Below, in pieces: positions 42,029 to 51,640 of a stretch of 64,000 bases of DNA (within the stretch, counting starts at the first letter, position 1; each line of letters begins with the position of its first letter). Origin of the DNA: Shewanella holmiensis (GTDB lineage: Bacteria; Pseudomonadota; Gammaproteobacteria; Enterobacterales; Shewanellaceae); contig NZ_JAMTCD010000012.1 in the NCBI RefSeq assembly GCF_025370255.1, positions 1 through 64,000 on the forward strand. The letters are read 5' to 3'. The translations under genes and the position numbers were made by a program. The notes under the pieces were generated by a model. That model saw only the letters and a list, made by a program, of their open reading frames with translations, did not search any database and was not told the origin of the DNA.

Positions 42029-42814
42029 TTAGGGCTTAAGCGTGTTGAGCCAGTGATTTATGTGCTCGATAAATAAGCTAGTATGTGAAATAAACGGTGC
42101 ATGTGATGCTTTGGCTAAAATAATATCTTCCACATTTGTATTTTTTACCAGCATGTTTACTGCTTTCCGTGGCACTAATCCATCTAATTTCCCCCAAACT
42201 CTTAACCAGGGCTGCGTGATATTGGGCAGCTGAGATCGTAAATCAACTTCAGCCAGCATATCTAAACCCTGTTGCAAACTCGTCTCGCACGGTAACGGTT
42301 TTGCCAATACCAATGACTTTATTTTGAGGATATCCGTTTTAGCGGTCTCACTGCCCATTGCCTGAATCGCCAAAAAACGCTCTACGGTTTTTGGTAGGTT
42401 TTGGTGTAGCTGGCTGGAAAATTGTTCTAATACTTGCGGCGCAATACCTGGCCAAGGGTGAGGTGTCTCAGCCAAATGTTCCATAAAACAGGGGGATGAA
42501 GCTACAGTGATCAGGGCTTTTATTTTATCGGGAAAATTTAACGCAATTTGAGTGGCGACAAGACCGCCTAGAGACCAGCCTAACCAAATTGCATTATTTG
42601 GCAGCTGCTGAATTAGCGCAGAGGCCCAGTCTGAAATGTCACCTTTAATTATCGGGCTGTCACCAAAACCGGGCAAGTCAACGTAATGCACTCTATACTG
42701 ACTTAGTGCCTGTTTTAACGGTTCAAATACCGCACCATTTACCCCCCAACCGTGTAGCAACACGATATCTTGGCCATTACCTATGGTATTGATATGCAGT
42801 TTAGGGTAGGTCAA
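42029..42814 (-). CDS. bioH: Pimeloyl-ACP methyl ester esterase BioH
   Basis: 261-residue alpha/beta hydrolase. The oxyanion motif LLHGWGVNG, the nucleophile Ser81 in LGWSLGG, the Asp in GKLDGLVP and the His in KASHAPFISH form the triad. WGVNGAVF and the preceding residues are typical of BioH. It hydrolyses pimeloyl-ACP methyl ester, ending the fatty-acid-like phase of pimelate synthesis for biotin. It is divergent from comF with a 30-base gap, the same pairing as bioH-gntX in E. coli. No other bio genes are in the window. Confidence 0.9.
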   Translation of the reverse strand: MTYPKLHINTIGNGQDIVLLHGWGVNGAVFEPLKQALSQYRVHYVDLPGFGDSPIIKGDISDWASALIQQLPNNAIWLGWSLGGLVATQIALNFPDKIKALITVASSPCFMEHLAETPHPWPGIAPQVLEQFSSQLHQNLPKTVERFLAIQAMGSETAKTDILKIKSLVLAKPLPCETSLQQGLDMLAEVDLRSQLPNITQPWLRVWGKLDGLVPRKAVNMLVKNTNVEDIILAKASHAPFISHTSLFIEHINHWLNTLKP

Positions 42815-42844
42815 ATGCTTTGCCTCTATTTAATGGAATGAATA

Positions 42845-43720
42845 GTGAAAATGCGTAAAAAATTTTTCAATGACAACGAAAGTGACAAGGATGTTGGTAT
42901 ATCTTCCCTGCTTTGGCTGACAAAAATGCGTCAGTTATTGCATCATTTCAGCTTCGAATTGCGTCGCAGTTTACCTAACCGCTGCTTGCTGTGCCAGCAA
43001 AGGATCGATCAACAAGGTTATCAACAGACATTTCCACAGAGGATGTTAACCGGCATTTGCCAAACTTGTTTAGTCAGTGGCTTGTATCAAACAGAAGTGT
43101 GTTTAGGGTGTGCTAAACCCCTAACTCTGCTGCAAGAGTACTGCGGCAGATGTATGGTCAGTCTTCCTATTAAAGTAATAGCCCCATGCAGTTATCATCA
43201 GGGGTTGGGTCACTTGGTAAGTGCAATCAAGTATCAGCGCCAGATGGCTGCATTGAATGTATTGTCACAGCAATTGGCATACCGAATACAACAACTGGTG
43301 AACTACGGCCTAATTGATTTGCCACAGGTGATTATTCCGGTGCCATTACACACCAATCGATTACGTCAGCGAGGCTTTAATCAGGCCTGGCTGATTGCAA
43401 AGCAATTGAGCGATTTGTTGGATATCCCTATGGATGATGAATATATTTTTCGATGCCAAGACACTACGCCGCAAGCTGGACTGGATGGTAAACAGCGACG
43501 GGATAACTGTCATCAGGCGTTTGCTCTTAAAGTACAGCAACAACCTTTAAATACTGGTGGAACCCTTGCCCCATATCAACATGTGGCGATTGTCGATGAT
43601 GTGGTGACGACGGGGACAACTGTGAATGAGATTGCCATATTATTAAAGCAGCATCACATTGCCACTCAGGCATGGTGCCTCGCCCGCGCGGAAGCACCTG
43701 AGTTACGTGAGTCGCTTTAA
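42845..43720 (+). CDS. comF: ComF/GntX family phosphoribosyltransferase-like protein
   Basis: 291 residues. The N-terminal part has Cys pairs for a zinc ribbon (CLLCQQ, CQTCL, CLGCAKPL, CGRCM), and the C-terminal part a type I phosphoribosyltransferase fold with the PRPP loop VAIVDDVVTTGTTVNEIA. ComF is needed for natural DNA uptake in competent bacteria, and its E. coli homologue is GntX/YhgH. GTG 42,845 and ATG 42,851 are both possible starts, and a later ATG at MRQLLHHFSFELRR would fit the usual length better. The last four bases overlap the convergent M14 peptidase gene. Confidence 0.9.
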   Translation: MKMRKKFFNDNESDKDVGISSLLWLTKMRQLLHHFSFELRRSLPNRCLLCQQRIDQQGYQQTFPQRMLTGICQTCLVSGLYQTEVCLGCAKPLTLLQEYCGRCMVSLPIKVIAPCSYHQGLGHLVSAIKYQRQMAALNVLSQQLAYRIQQLVNYGLIDLPQVIIPVPLHTNRLRQRGFNQAWLIAKQLSDLLDIPMDDEYIFRCQDTTPQAGLDGKQRRDNCHQAFALKVQQQPLNTGGTLAPYQHVAIVDDVVTTGTTVNEIAILLKQHHIATQAWCLARAEAPELRESL

Positions 43721-46311
43721 GGTGCTGCTTGGATAAAATATAAGGCATTGGCGTAGACTTTATCGCTGCCTAACCAGATATTTCTGAACATCATATTATC
43801 GGCTAATCCCACAATCGCCCCCTTGCCTTTTCGTTCCACTATCATGGCAGGCTTGTTAGCAAAGGCGCGTTGATATTCCTGTGCCATATACCCACTAGAC
43901 AATAATTTATCTTGATATTGTCCCGCAACGGTAAAGGGAGCTGAATGGGTTTCAAATGCCAATGGTTTGTTTTTCATCACTGCGACCGTGCTTGGCATAC
44001 CAAAGGTTAACGGATGGGATGAGTCTACTGCCAGGTTAACAATGGCGCCGCCAATATGCTGCTTAGCTTTAAAGGCGGCCTGATCGCTAAAGCGTAAGCC
44101 ATCACTGTTAAACAGTTTGCTGTAATAACGCTCTGTTTGCACTTCCTGAGTTAACACATTACGTTTATTAAGCCATGTTAACGCCGCTTTTTGGGCGATA
44201 ATTACGCCACCATTTTGTACAAATTGTCCGAGCTTACGGGCGCTAATATCATTCATGCTGCTAAAGTGACCTTCAGTCATAAATACATGGGTATAACGGC
44301 TTAAATCAAGGTCATTGATACGTTCTGCATTTACCAAGCTAACGGGGACAGAGAGTTTTTTATCTAAGTGATACCAAATTTCACCAACTTCAAAAGCATC
44401 ACTGCCATAGCCACTAATGATCATTGGGACGACAGGTTTGATGGTGATGAAATCGTCAGAACCTAAGTCGATGCCGGTAAAGTTAGCTGAACTTGTGGTA
44501 GCGATAACGTCCACTTGCCATTGAGTTGCGGCTTCCCAGGTGAGTTGTCTCACCTCGGCTATGCTTTTTCCAGTTTGTTTTAAGGGAATTTGTATACTGC
44601 CAGCAACAAATTTTTTCTGAATCGTCTGATCGTTTTGTGTTTGCTGTAGACTAAATTCTTGATTAGCAAACTTAACCTGCACACCTTTTGCGACTAATTG
44701 ATGGACAAATCCACTGGCGGGTGATTGTTGCCAATTAACCAATAACGCGACGCTGTTTTGTGGCCATGGTGGCGCGGCGCTGTTATTCAATTTAAGCTGA
44801 TGATATTGCATCGGACGACTTGTTAGCACATCAATATCTGGAGTGACATTCGGCACCACATTTAACCCTAAAGCTGATTCAATATCCCAGGTAGAAATAT
44901 CGTAAAAAGTAGGATCTTTAAAATCGGTTCGTTTATCAAACAGTGCACTCAGTAATGCTTGCTGCGGCTGATTATCAGCAACAAAAATACTGTCCAGAGG
45001 GCGATACTCTTGCCCTGAATGGAATAATGACTTGGTTAGGTAATTAAATTGGATGTGATGCTGGCTGAATAAATTAATCAGCTCATCACGACGAGCGGGA
45101 TCGTTTAATGCGCGAATTAAGCGGCCTTTACTGCGCACTTGGTCTTCGGGTTGTTTGTCGCTGAAAAACTCGGCTTGGTAATCGATAAGTGCTTGTTTGA
45201 GGGCAAATGCTCCCTGCACACTTGAAATCGAAGTGGCAAAATGGTTCGCTATACCGGTTTGAAAAGTGACAGTGCCATTAGCCGAGGCTTGTGCTTGCCC
45301 TCGGGCGCTAGCCTGTTCAAATAATACGCCTACCGAGCCATTGATGTCGGGGTAAGTCGAACCTTTTCCATAGAAGAAATCATCAAATAACTGACCACTA
45401 AAATACACCTGCTTGGCCTCATCTAGGGCTTTGCGGTGAAAATCGGCGAGTTTTTCGGTGAGTTCATGATTTGCTTTTGGGGTTAATGGATAGATGCGGT
45501 CTACCACTCCTGGTTGAAAAAAGTAAGATTGGTTATGCCACATTTCATGAAAGTCACCTACATAGTGTGGCTGCCATTTATGGAAAAATGCTACGCGACC
45601 TTGCGACTCTTTATGGCGTAAAAACAACCAGTCACGGTTTAAATCCGCAAAGTAATGGTTGCCTCTGCCCGTTGGCCAATCTTGCCAATGCTCACGATGG
45701 TTTTCATCGGTAACAAGAGTTTGACCTTGATGATTGTTTGCCCAGGTCGCAAAACGGTCAAATCCATCGGGGTTTTGGCTTGGGGTGATCAACACTACAG
45801 CCTGTTCTAATAACTGCTTCACCCAAGGTTCTTGGCTTGCGGCTAAATAATAGCTAAAAGCGAGTGCTGCATGGGCACCGCTTGCTTCGTCACCATGAAT
45901 TGAATATGCCAGCCAAATGACCAGAGGCCCTTGTTGGGAAGTCCCTTGTTTTACTTGACTGCGTTGCTGCAAAATCTGGATTAAATTTCGCTGGTTTTTG
46001 TCTGAGGTAATTACAGCGGTGAGCTGATCACGGGCTTCATGACTTAAACCTGCGCTATCTAATGAGACTCGTGGACTTTGATTGGCCAAGGTTTTTAGAT
46101 AGAAATTGATTTGATCATGACGCAAATGCCACTCACCAAGCGGATATCCTAAAAAGGCTTCTGGAGAGGTTACATTTTTATCCAGTTGAATGTTGCCCAT
46201 TGCTAAATCAAGTTTAGATGGTGCTGGTTGAGCACTCAGCGATGCACTCAGAATTAAGCTGGTGAGTAGTAAGCACAATAAACGAATAAAAGTCATGGTA
46301 ATCAACATCAA
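43717..46311 (-). CDS. Secreted M14 family zinc carboxypeptidase
   Basis: 864 residues with a signal peptide (MTFIRLLCLLLTSLILS then ASLSAQ; the ATG at 46,296 is the likely start). The catalytic domain has the zinc pair HxxE in YSIHGDEASG, the substrate-binding Asn-Pro-Asp-Gly in SQNPDGFDRF and the Arg in DLNRDWLF. A C-terminal domain (MIISGYGSDAFEVGE, YTHVFMTEGH, FVQNGGVIIAQK) resembles the class I glutamine amidotransferase-like fold found at the end of some large M14 proteins. It should act in the periplasm or outside the cell on peptides; the natural substrate is unknown. It is far longer than a single-domain carboxypeptidase (about 300-400 residues). Confidence 0.85.
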   Translation of the reverse strand: MMLITMTFIRLLCLLLTSLILSASLSAQPAPSKLDLAMGNIQLDKNVTSPEAFLGYPLGEWHLRHDQINFYLKTLANQSPRVSLDSAGLSHEARDQLTAVITSDKNQRNLIQILQQRSQVKQGTSQQGPLVIWLAYSIHGDEASGAHAALAFSYYLAASQEPWVKQLLEQAVVLITPSQNPDGFDRFATWANNHQGQTLVTDENHREHWQDWPTGRGNHYFADLNRDWLFLRHKESQGRVAFFHKWQPHYVGDFHEMWHNQSYFFQPGVVDRIYPLTPKANHELTEKLADFHRKALDEAKQVYFSGQLFDDFFYGKGSTYPDINGSVGVLFEQASARGQAQASANGTVTFQTGIANHFATSISSVQGAFALKQALIDYQAEFFSDKQPEDQVRSKGRLIRALNDPARRDELINLFSQHHIQFNYLTKSLFHSGQEYRPLDSIFVADNQPQQALLSALFDKRTDFKDPTFYDISTWDIESALGLNVVPNVTPDIDVLTSRPMQYHQLKLNNSAAPPWPQNSVALLVNWQQSPASGFVHQLVAKGVQVKFANQEFSLQQTQNDQTIQKKFVAGSIQIPLKQTGKSIAEVRQLTWEAATQWQVDVIATTSSANFTGIDLGSDDFITIKPVVPMIISGYGSDAFEVGEIWYHLDKKLSVPVSLVNAERINDLDLSRYTHVFMTEGHFSSMNDISARKLGQFVQNGGVIIAQKAALTWLNKRNVLTQEVQTERYYSKLFNSDGLRFSDQAAFKAKQHIGGAIVNLAVDSSHPLTFGMPSTVAVMKNKPLAFETHSAPFTVAGQYQDKLLSSGYMAQEYQRAFANKPAMIVERKGKGAIVGLADNMMFRNIWLGSDKVYANALYFIQAAP

Positions 46312-46494
46312 TAAATCAAGCCAGAATGGCTTAACCTTAATGCCAAATGGCGATAAGTGCCATTAAAAGGGTGTGATTTATCGCATTTTTTCGACAACAA
46401 ACCACTATGAGGGCTACAAACAAAATGCAACACGGAGTATCATAGCGCTAATTCTTACTAATTTACTCAGGTATACCCTGACGGAGCAGGTTTT

Positions 46495-47073
46495 ATGATT
46501 ACCATTTCCGAAGCAGCTCAGGCGCATTTTGTTAAATTGTTAGCTGATCAAGCCGAAGGCACGCATATTCGTGTGTTTGTTATCAGCCCTGGTACCGCGC
46601 AAGCTGAATGTGGCGTATCTTATTGCCCACCAGATGCGGTAGAAGATGATGACATGGAATTACCTTTCAATGGTTTCAAGGCTATGGTTGATGAGAAAAG
46701 TGTGCCTTTTCTACAAGAAGCCACCATTGACTATGTTTCTGATCAAATGGGTTCGCAGTTAACTTTAAAAGCCCCAAATGCCAAAATGCGCAAAGTGGCT
46801 GATGATGCGCCATTAACCGAGCGTATTGAATACGTTATTCAATCTGAAATTAACCCACAGCTTGCTAGCCATGGCGGCAATATTATGTTGGTTGAAATTT
46901 CATCAGAAGGTGTGGCAGTACTTCAATTTGGTGGTGGCTGTAATGGTTGCTCACAAGTTGACATTACTTTAAAGGATGGGATCGAGAAGCAGTTACTTGA
47001 TATGTTCCCAGGTGAATTAACGGGCGTGCGTGACGTAACCGATCACCAGCATGGCGAGCATTCTTACGCATAA
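46495..47073 (+). CDS. nfuA: Fe-S biogenesis protein NfuA
   Basis: 192 residues, the length of E. coli NfuA. The N-terminal degenerate A-type domain (residues 1-95, [16 protein letters not shown], lacking the full Cys set) is followed by a Nfu domain with the CxxC at Cys149 and Cys152 in [12 protein letters not shown]. It binds a [4Fe-4S] cluster between two subunits and passes it to target proteins, especially under oxidative or iron stress. The ATG has a GGAG ribosome site. Position next to comF and bioH is conserved with E. coli, with the M14 gene inserted between. Confidence 0.95.
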   Translation: MITISEAAQAHFVKLLADQAEGTHIRVFVISPGTAQAECGVSYCPPDAVEDDDMELPFNGFKAMVDEKSVPFLQEATIDYVSDQMGSQLTLKAPNAKMRKVADDAPLTERIEYVIQSEINPQLASHGGNIMLVEISSEGVAVLQFGGGCNGCSQVDITLKDGIEKQLLDMFPGELTGVRDVTDHQHGEHSYA

Positions 47074-47092
47074 TGATACGAGTCTGTTCGAT

Positions 47093-47121
47093 AAAAACGC
47101 GCCAAAAGGGCGCGTTTTTTT
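47093..47121 (+). terminator. Intrinsic terminator after nfuA
   Basis: Stem AAAACGCGCC / GGGCGCGTTTT with an AAAA loop followed by a run of seven T. Confidence 0.9.
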
Positions 47122-47179
47122 GTTTCAAACAACCTTGGTGTTACAGTATCAATATATCGTTTTAACAAGGGAGATAGCA

Positions 47180-47761
47180 TTGTTTAGCATAAGTAAAAAG
47201 CAGCGCGGCTTTACACTCATCGAGTTAGTAGTGGTAATTATTGTGTTGGCGATTTTAGCTGTTATTGCTGCGCAGAAATTTCTCGACATTAAACGTGATG
47301 CCGCCATCAGTGATGTGAAAGCAACCGCAGCGGCTTACCAACAGAGTTTAACGTTTGTGCATACTCGTTGGCAGATCCTTGGCAATCAGGGCGCGATGAA
47401 TGATTTACCGGGTTTTGGTAATAATGATCTCGACATTAATTCGTTTGGTTACCCTATTGGGTCAGATAAAGGTAATCCGATGGGCCAACCTAAAAATATT
47501 GGTCGTGGCCAGCAAGGGTGTGTGGATTTATGGAATGGACTGTTAACAACCCCACCTTCGGTGGCGATTGCCAATAGTAATAATGATAGTGATAGTGATT
47601 ATGAATCATATCGTCATCAAGCTGACGTAAACCCAGATGGTCAAACCCAATGTACTTATGTCTTGAGAACCTTGGGTGATAGTGGCAATCGAAATCAGGC
47701 AGAGATTAAAATTGTTTATGATTCTATCGCTGGAACAGCACAAGCCGTCATCAAAAATTAA
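47180..47761 (+). CDS. Type IV pilin-like protein
   Basis: The start chosen is TTG at 47,180, preceded by AAGGGAGA, because the resulting leader is short and basic (FSISKKQRG) and runs directly into the prepilin peptidase site G|FTLIELVVVIIVLAILAVI. The frame is open upstream to 47,051, but that would bury the leader and overlap the nfuA terminator. About 193 residues, with one N-terminal hydrophobic helix and a soluble head containing two Cys (QGCVDLW, TQCTYV) that could form the usual C-terminal disulfide. MSHA-type or minor pilins of this kind fit. No assembly genes are adjacent, so it is an orphan pilin here. Confidence 0.85.
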   Translation: MFSISKKQRGFTLIELVVVIIVLAILAVIAAQKFLDIKRDAAISDVKATAAAYQQSLTFVHTRWQILGNQGAMNDLPGFGNNDLDINSFGYPIGSDKGNPMGQPKNIGRGQQGCVDLWNGLLTTPPSVAIANSNNDSDSDYESYRHQADVNPDGQTQCTYVLRTLGDSGNRNQAEIKIVYDSIAGTAQAVIKN

Positions 47762-47776
47762 ATTATAGTCAATGAG

Positions 47777-47802
47777 AAATAGCGGCCCATTGGCCGCTAT
47801 TT
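47777..47802. terminator. Bidirectional terminator between convergent genes
   Basis: Perfect 11-bp stem AAATAGCGGCC / GGCCGCTATTT, loop CATT, flanked by A/T on both sides; it lies between the pilin gene and the convergent PepSY gene. Confidence 0.75.
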
Positions 47803-47820
47803 AACTAGGCGTAACAGCTA

Positions 47821-48888
47821 TTAACGTGTAGCCGTTTTCGACTTAAAGGTTCTTCTATAAAAAGTGACGGTACTGAATAGCAAAATAAATATCGCCACAA
47901 TAGAGATAGATGTAATTAATACTACATAGCTAAGTGGCATGTTTAGCGCATCGTGCAACGGTCTAACAAAACTAGCAATTCTTCCTGATAGTGCACGGTC
48001 ACTGTATTTTAATGCCGATTCTATTTTACCTGTGTTGTAGTTCATGGTGATATTATCGGCCTGTCTTAACCACACATCGCTGTGGCTATCAAAGCGAATG
48101 CTATAGATCAAATCTGCAGGTTCGATGCTTTCGTCTGCCGAAACCCTAGGCTTATTAACCGACACTAGTATGGCTTGTGGCCATAAACGTTGTGCTGTTT
48201 CGAGTTGGCTGAGCCAGTCATTAGGTTTGCTGCTAGGGTAGCTTAGTGTTTCTTCTGCTTGGTGTTGTAAATGGCCGGTCCACAGTCCTTTATAAGTAAT
48301 TAAAAAACCACTAAGACATAAGATAAATAATGGCACAGAAATAAATAAACCTAATTGGATATGGCTCTTTACCAAGCTGCTTGAGCGCGTATCAGTTGGA
48401 ATGCTGTGCTTTAATCTAAATCCTTTACGTACCCGCCACCATAAATATATGCCAACTAATGTAATGACTCCGCCAGCCAAAGAGGCACAGGCATTGGTAT
48501 ATTTGCCCACATCGTCCAATAAAAAATTACGGTGTAACCAAAACATTGTGCTGTAGAACGCAATATCATGGTTGGCATGTATCGCTAATTCATTCAATTG
48601 AGTATCAAGTGCGATAGATTTACCACGTGTGGCGGCTTCAATATATGGGGTATGCTCAGTTGGAAAACGCACAGAGCTCATTTGTGGATAGCGTTCAAAT
48701 ATGGTTTGTAGTATTTGTGCTTTTTCAACGGTGTTGAGTGCAACAAAGGTTTGTCCGTGATCATCTATACGTTTAAGTATGTCCATGCCACCCAGGTATA
48801 CCCCAGTTGTCAGCACAATAAGCATTGTGATACTGATAAAAAAACCTACCCAGTTATGAAACCATTTTAAAGCTGGTACTACTTTCAT
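47821..48888 (-). CDS. PepSY-associated membrane protein, iron-uptake linked
   Basis: 355 residues with four membrane helices (WVGFFISITMLIVLTTGVY near residue 15, TLVGIYLWWRV, GLFISVPLFILCLSGFL, and a last helix near 325), and periplasmic segments with His residues (MFWLHRNFLLDD, PLHDALNMP). This is the PepSY_TM layout of inner-membrane proteins that sit next to siderophore receptors and are thought to help reduce or release iron from ferric chelates in the periplasm. It is divergent from such a receptor, and the 441 bases between them hold two Fur-box-like sites, one close to this gene. Function is inferred from family and neighbourhood. Confidence 0.85.
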   Translation of the reverse strand: MKVVPALKWFHNWVGFFISITMLIVLTTGVYLGGMDILKRIDDHGQTFVALNTVEKAQILQTIFERYPQMSSVRFPTEHTPYIEAATRGKSIALDTQLNELAIHANHDIAFYSTMFWLHRNFLLDDVGKYTNACASLAGGVITLVGIYLWWRVRKGFRLKHSIPTDTRSSSLVKSHIQLGLFISVPLFILCLSGFLITYKGLWTGHLQHQAEETLSYPSSKPNDWLSQLETAQRLWPQAILVSVNKPRVSADESIEPADLIYSIRFDSHSDVWLRQADNITMNYNTGKIESALKYSDRALSGRIASFVRPLHDALNMPLSYVVLITSISIVAIFILLFSTVTFYRRTFKSKTATR

Positions 48889-48981
48889 ATTTTACTTTCT
48901 CAACGTGTTATAGCGCTTATTGATGAACGCATGAAATTGCTTAGCGACAAGGCGATGTTGGTCGTCACGAATGTTATTTTC

Positions 48982-49000
48982 GAGAATGATAATTAATCTC
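48982..49000. promoter_or_regulatory. Fur box near the PepSY gene
   Basis: GAGAATGATAATTAATCTC is close to the 19-bp Fur consensus GATAATGATAATCATTATC and lies about 95 bases before the PepSY start. Repression by Fur under iron-replete conditions is expected. Confidence 0.6.
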
Positions 49001-49257
49001 ATTTAATTCATCAATTAAAGAAGTGTAAAGATGGGTAAAAATGTGAAGCAATCGAATGTATGGCCTAATGTAATCACCCAGAACTTTACAGTTTGTAGCA
49101 CATGTAAGAGCCATTGGTTTATTGTTGGCTTTAGGTTCTTGTTTGTGTGATTTAATGGTGATTTGTGTTTGTTTTTATCTGTTGTTTTTCAATGGTTAAT
49201 GATGAATATCACATTAATTATCTTAATGTTGAAAATCTATTTTACTCACCGATGAAT

Positions 49258-49280
49258 AGTAATGATAATAAATATCATTA
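49258..49280. promoter_or_regulatory. Fur box near the siderophore receptor gene
   Basis: AATGATAATAAATATCATT (49,261-49,279) is a second Fur-like inverted repeat, 51 bases before the receptor start. The rest of the 48,889-49,329 gap is AT-rich promoter DNA with a related TGAATATCACATTAAT stretch near 49,204 and no other feature. Confidence 0.6.
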
Positions 49281-49329
49281 ATGTTCAGTTGGTTTGGGCA
49301 AAAGTTAAATTTAACGTTAGGGTAAAGAA

Positions 49330-51486
49330 ATGAAGGTTTCACCAATTGCAATTGCCGTTATTAGTAGCTTACTTTCCGTTGTGGTTTTCGCTGAAGAGCA
49401 AGCACCGCCGTCATCATCAACGACCAGTAACCTTTACGGTGAGGATTTCTCATTAAATATCGAACGTATCCAAATTATGGGCATGAACTTTAATAACTAT
49501 AAAGTGGGTTCATCTTCTGGGGCGATGAGAGGCGATATTGACCTAATGGATACGCCACAATCGGTAAACGTAATCCCAAGTTTTGTTACGGATGAGCAAC
49601 TAGCCACCAATTTATCTGAGGTGCTAGTGAATGACTCAAGTGTGACCAGTGGCAGTGAAAAATGGAACCGTCAGGTGTTTAATATTCGCGGTTTCGAGCT
49701 TGATTCCGGTAGTGGTTTTTTAATTAATGGTCAGCAGCAGTTTTCTCATTATGTGCAACCTATTGAAACCCTGCAGCAGGTTGAGGTGCTTAAAGGCCCT
49801 TCAAGTATGCTATATGGTCAATCAGGCCCAGGTGGCTTAATCAATATGGTGACCAAAAAGCCAACATATGATACAGCATTTAATTTTGAAGTGGATACTG
49901 ATGAGCATGGTTCAACCCGGGTGCAATTAGATGCGGGTGGGAGCTTAAACGATGCACAAACCATTCGTTATCGCAGTGTTCTCGTCAAGCAGGACACCCG
50001 CTATTGGCGAGAATATCAGGATGATAATGGCCAGCAGGAACGCGATCGATTTTTAGGTTATCTTAATCTTGAATTCGACTTAACCGATGATGTGTTGCTA
50101 TCGATTAAATATGATTACACCGATGACAAAACTGGCATTGACCGCGGTGGTTGGTTAGATAGCAGCGGCGAGTTAATCGGCGAACGTGAAGATATTTGGG
50201 ATATGTCATGGGCTTTTACCGATAATCATGTGCAAAACCTTGGCGCTGATTTGAGCTGGTATATCACCGACGACTGGAAAATGAAAACCGGTTACAACCA
50301 CCAAACCTTCACTCGCCAACGCCTAGACTCCTCACCCGCATTAATGACTGGATCTGAAAATCCATTTGAAGATGGCTACTATATTAGTGCGTTTGATCGT
50401 CATGATGATTGGCAGCATAAAACGGCTTATATGGATTTTACGGGTGAACTATCAGCCTTTGGTGTTGATCATCAATTGCTCATTGGCGCAAATATTTTAG
50501 ATTATTACTATGGTCAAAAACGCGATGATGGCGAGAAGAAGCAACACATTATGCCTGGTGAGTATGTGCCGCAACCGGATTTAGATTATAACCAAGGGCA
50601 GGTCAATACTGAAACAAGCTACCAGCACTATGGTTTTTATATTCAAGATTTAATTACTATTAATCAGCAGTGGCAGATATTGGCCGGGGTGCGTTATGAC
50701 GAGCAGAAAAAAGACGGCGCAGGGGAAAATAGCCATTCGTTATCGCCTAAGTTTGGCGTGATATATTCGCCCACTGATAACGGCAGTATTTATGCGAACT
50801 ACTCAAAAAGTTTCAATCCGCAATCAATCGTCACTAGTGACAATGATGTTAATGAAGGAATGAACTTAAACCCTGAATACGGTGAGCAATTTGAGCTTGG
50901 GACAAAATGGGAGCTATTTGATAGTGGCTTATTATTAACGGGAGCTATCTTTGATACCACTGTGACCAATGTGACAGTGCAAGAGCAGCTGGCACAGCCC
51001 ATTGGGGATAAAGAATATATTACTACGCAAAATGGTAAGCAGCATCATCGTGGTTTTGAAATGGGGGCTCAGGGAGAGCTGACCGATAATCTGTTTATCA
51101 CCAGTTCAATGATGTATTTAGATGCTAAGTACATCACCAGTGCAGAAGATACTCAAAATTTAGATGGAAAAACGCCTGTCGATGCGCCTGAGTGGTCGGC
51201 CAATGTGTGGACCCGCTATGAAGTTAGTGATGCTTTAGCGCTAAATTTTGGTGCTGTTTATGTTGGAGAGCGGTTTGCCAATACTCAAAACACCATCATT
51301 AAAGAAGATTATGTTAGATTCGATTTTGGTGCTGCGTATACGTTTGCTGTTAGTGATGTTGATATGAGTGTCCGTTTTAATGTGAAAAACGTATTTGATA
51401 CAGAATACCTTGCCGGAGGCACTAATACGGATGTGACATTAGGAGAAGGTCGACATTTCAGCTTGGCGTTTCAAACTAAGTTTTAA
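49330..51486 (+). CDS. TonB-dependent siderophore receptor
   Basis: 718 residues: signal peptide (MKVSPIAIAVISSLLSVV then VFAEE), a plug domain (DLMDTPQSVNVIPSFVTDE, residues ~75-95; FNIRGFELDSGSGFLING; VEVLKGPSSMLYGQSGPGG; INMVTKKP) and a 22-strand-type barrel ending NVFDTEYLAGG...FSLAFQTKF with the C-terminal Phe. The signature is that of ferric-siderophore receptors of the FhuA/FpvA group. Which siderophore is taken up cannot be told; no siderophore synthesis genes are in the window. A TTAGGGTAAAG ribosome site precedes ATG. With the divergent PepSY gene it forms an iron-uptake unit under apparent Fur control. Confidence 0.92.
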   Translation: MKVSPIAIAVISSLLSVVVFAEEQAPPSSSTTSNLYGEDFSLNIERIQIMGMNFNNYKVGSSSGAMRGDIDLMDTPQSVNVIPSFVTDEQLATNLSEVLVNDSSVTSGSEKWNRQVFNIRGFELDSGSGFLINGQQQFSHYVQPIETLQQVEVLKGPSSMLYGQSGPGGLINMVTKKPTYDTAFNFEVDTDEHGSTRVQLDAGGSLNDAQTIRYRSVLVKQDTRYWREYQDDNGQQERDRFLGYLNLEFDLTDDVLLSIKYDYTDDKTGIDRGGWLDSSGELIGEREDIWDMSWAFTDNHVQNLGADLSWYITDDWKMKTGYNHQTFTRQRLDSSPALMTGSENPFEDGYYISAFDRHDDWQHKTAYMDFTGELSAFGVDHQLLIGANILDYYYGQKRDDGEKKQHIMPGEYVPQPDLDYNQGQVNTETSYQHYGFYIQDLITINQQWQILAGVRYDEQKKDGAGENSHSLSPKFGVIYSPTDNGSIYANYSKSFNPQSIVTSDNDVNEGMNLNPEYGEQFELGTKWELFDSGLLLTGAIFDTTVTNVTVQEQLAQPIGDKEYITTQNGKQHHRGFEMGAQGELTDNLFITSSMMYLDAKYITSAEDTQNLDGKTPVDAPEWSANVWTRYEVSDALALNFGAVYVGERFANTQNTIIKEDYVRFDFGAAYTFAVSDVDMSVRFNVKNVFDTEYLAGGTNTDVTLGEGRHFSLAFQTKF

Positions 51487-51533
51487 GCATCTGTTAATCA
51501 ATAATTGCTAATAAATAATTGTTAATATAAGTG

Positions 51534-51565
51534 GCGCTGAAAGGGTTAACCTATCAGCGCTTTTA
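51534..51565 (+). terminator. Intrinsic terminator after the siderophore receptor
   Basis: 7-bp stem GCGCTGA / TCAGCGC with a 13-nt loop containing AGGGTTAACCT, followed by TTTTACTT. Confidence 0.7.
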
Positions 51566-51640
51566 CTTAATGTTCTTCGACAAAGAGGATGATTGAGTCA
51601 GTAACCAGTAAATCAGGTTAAGTTTAGAATGGATAACTTA

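Noticed and set aside
47051..47179. Upstream extension of the pilin gene
   Set aside because: It would overlap the nfuA end and terminator and place 43 residues before the leader; the TTG at 47,180 has a strong ribosome site and gives a normal prepilin leader.
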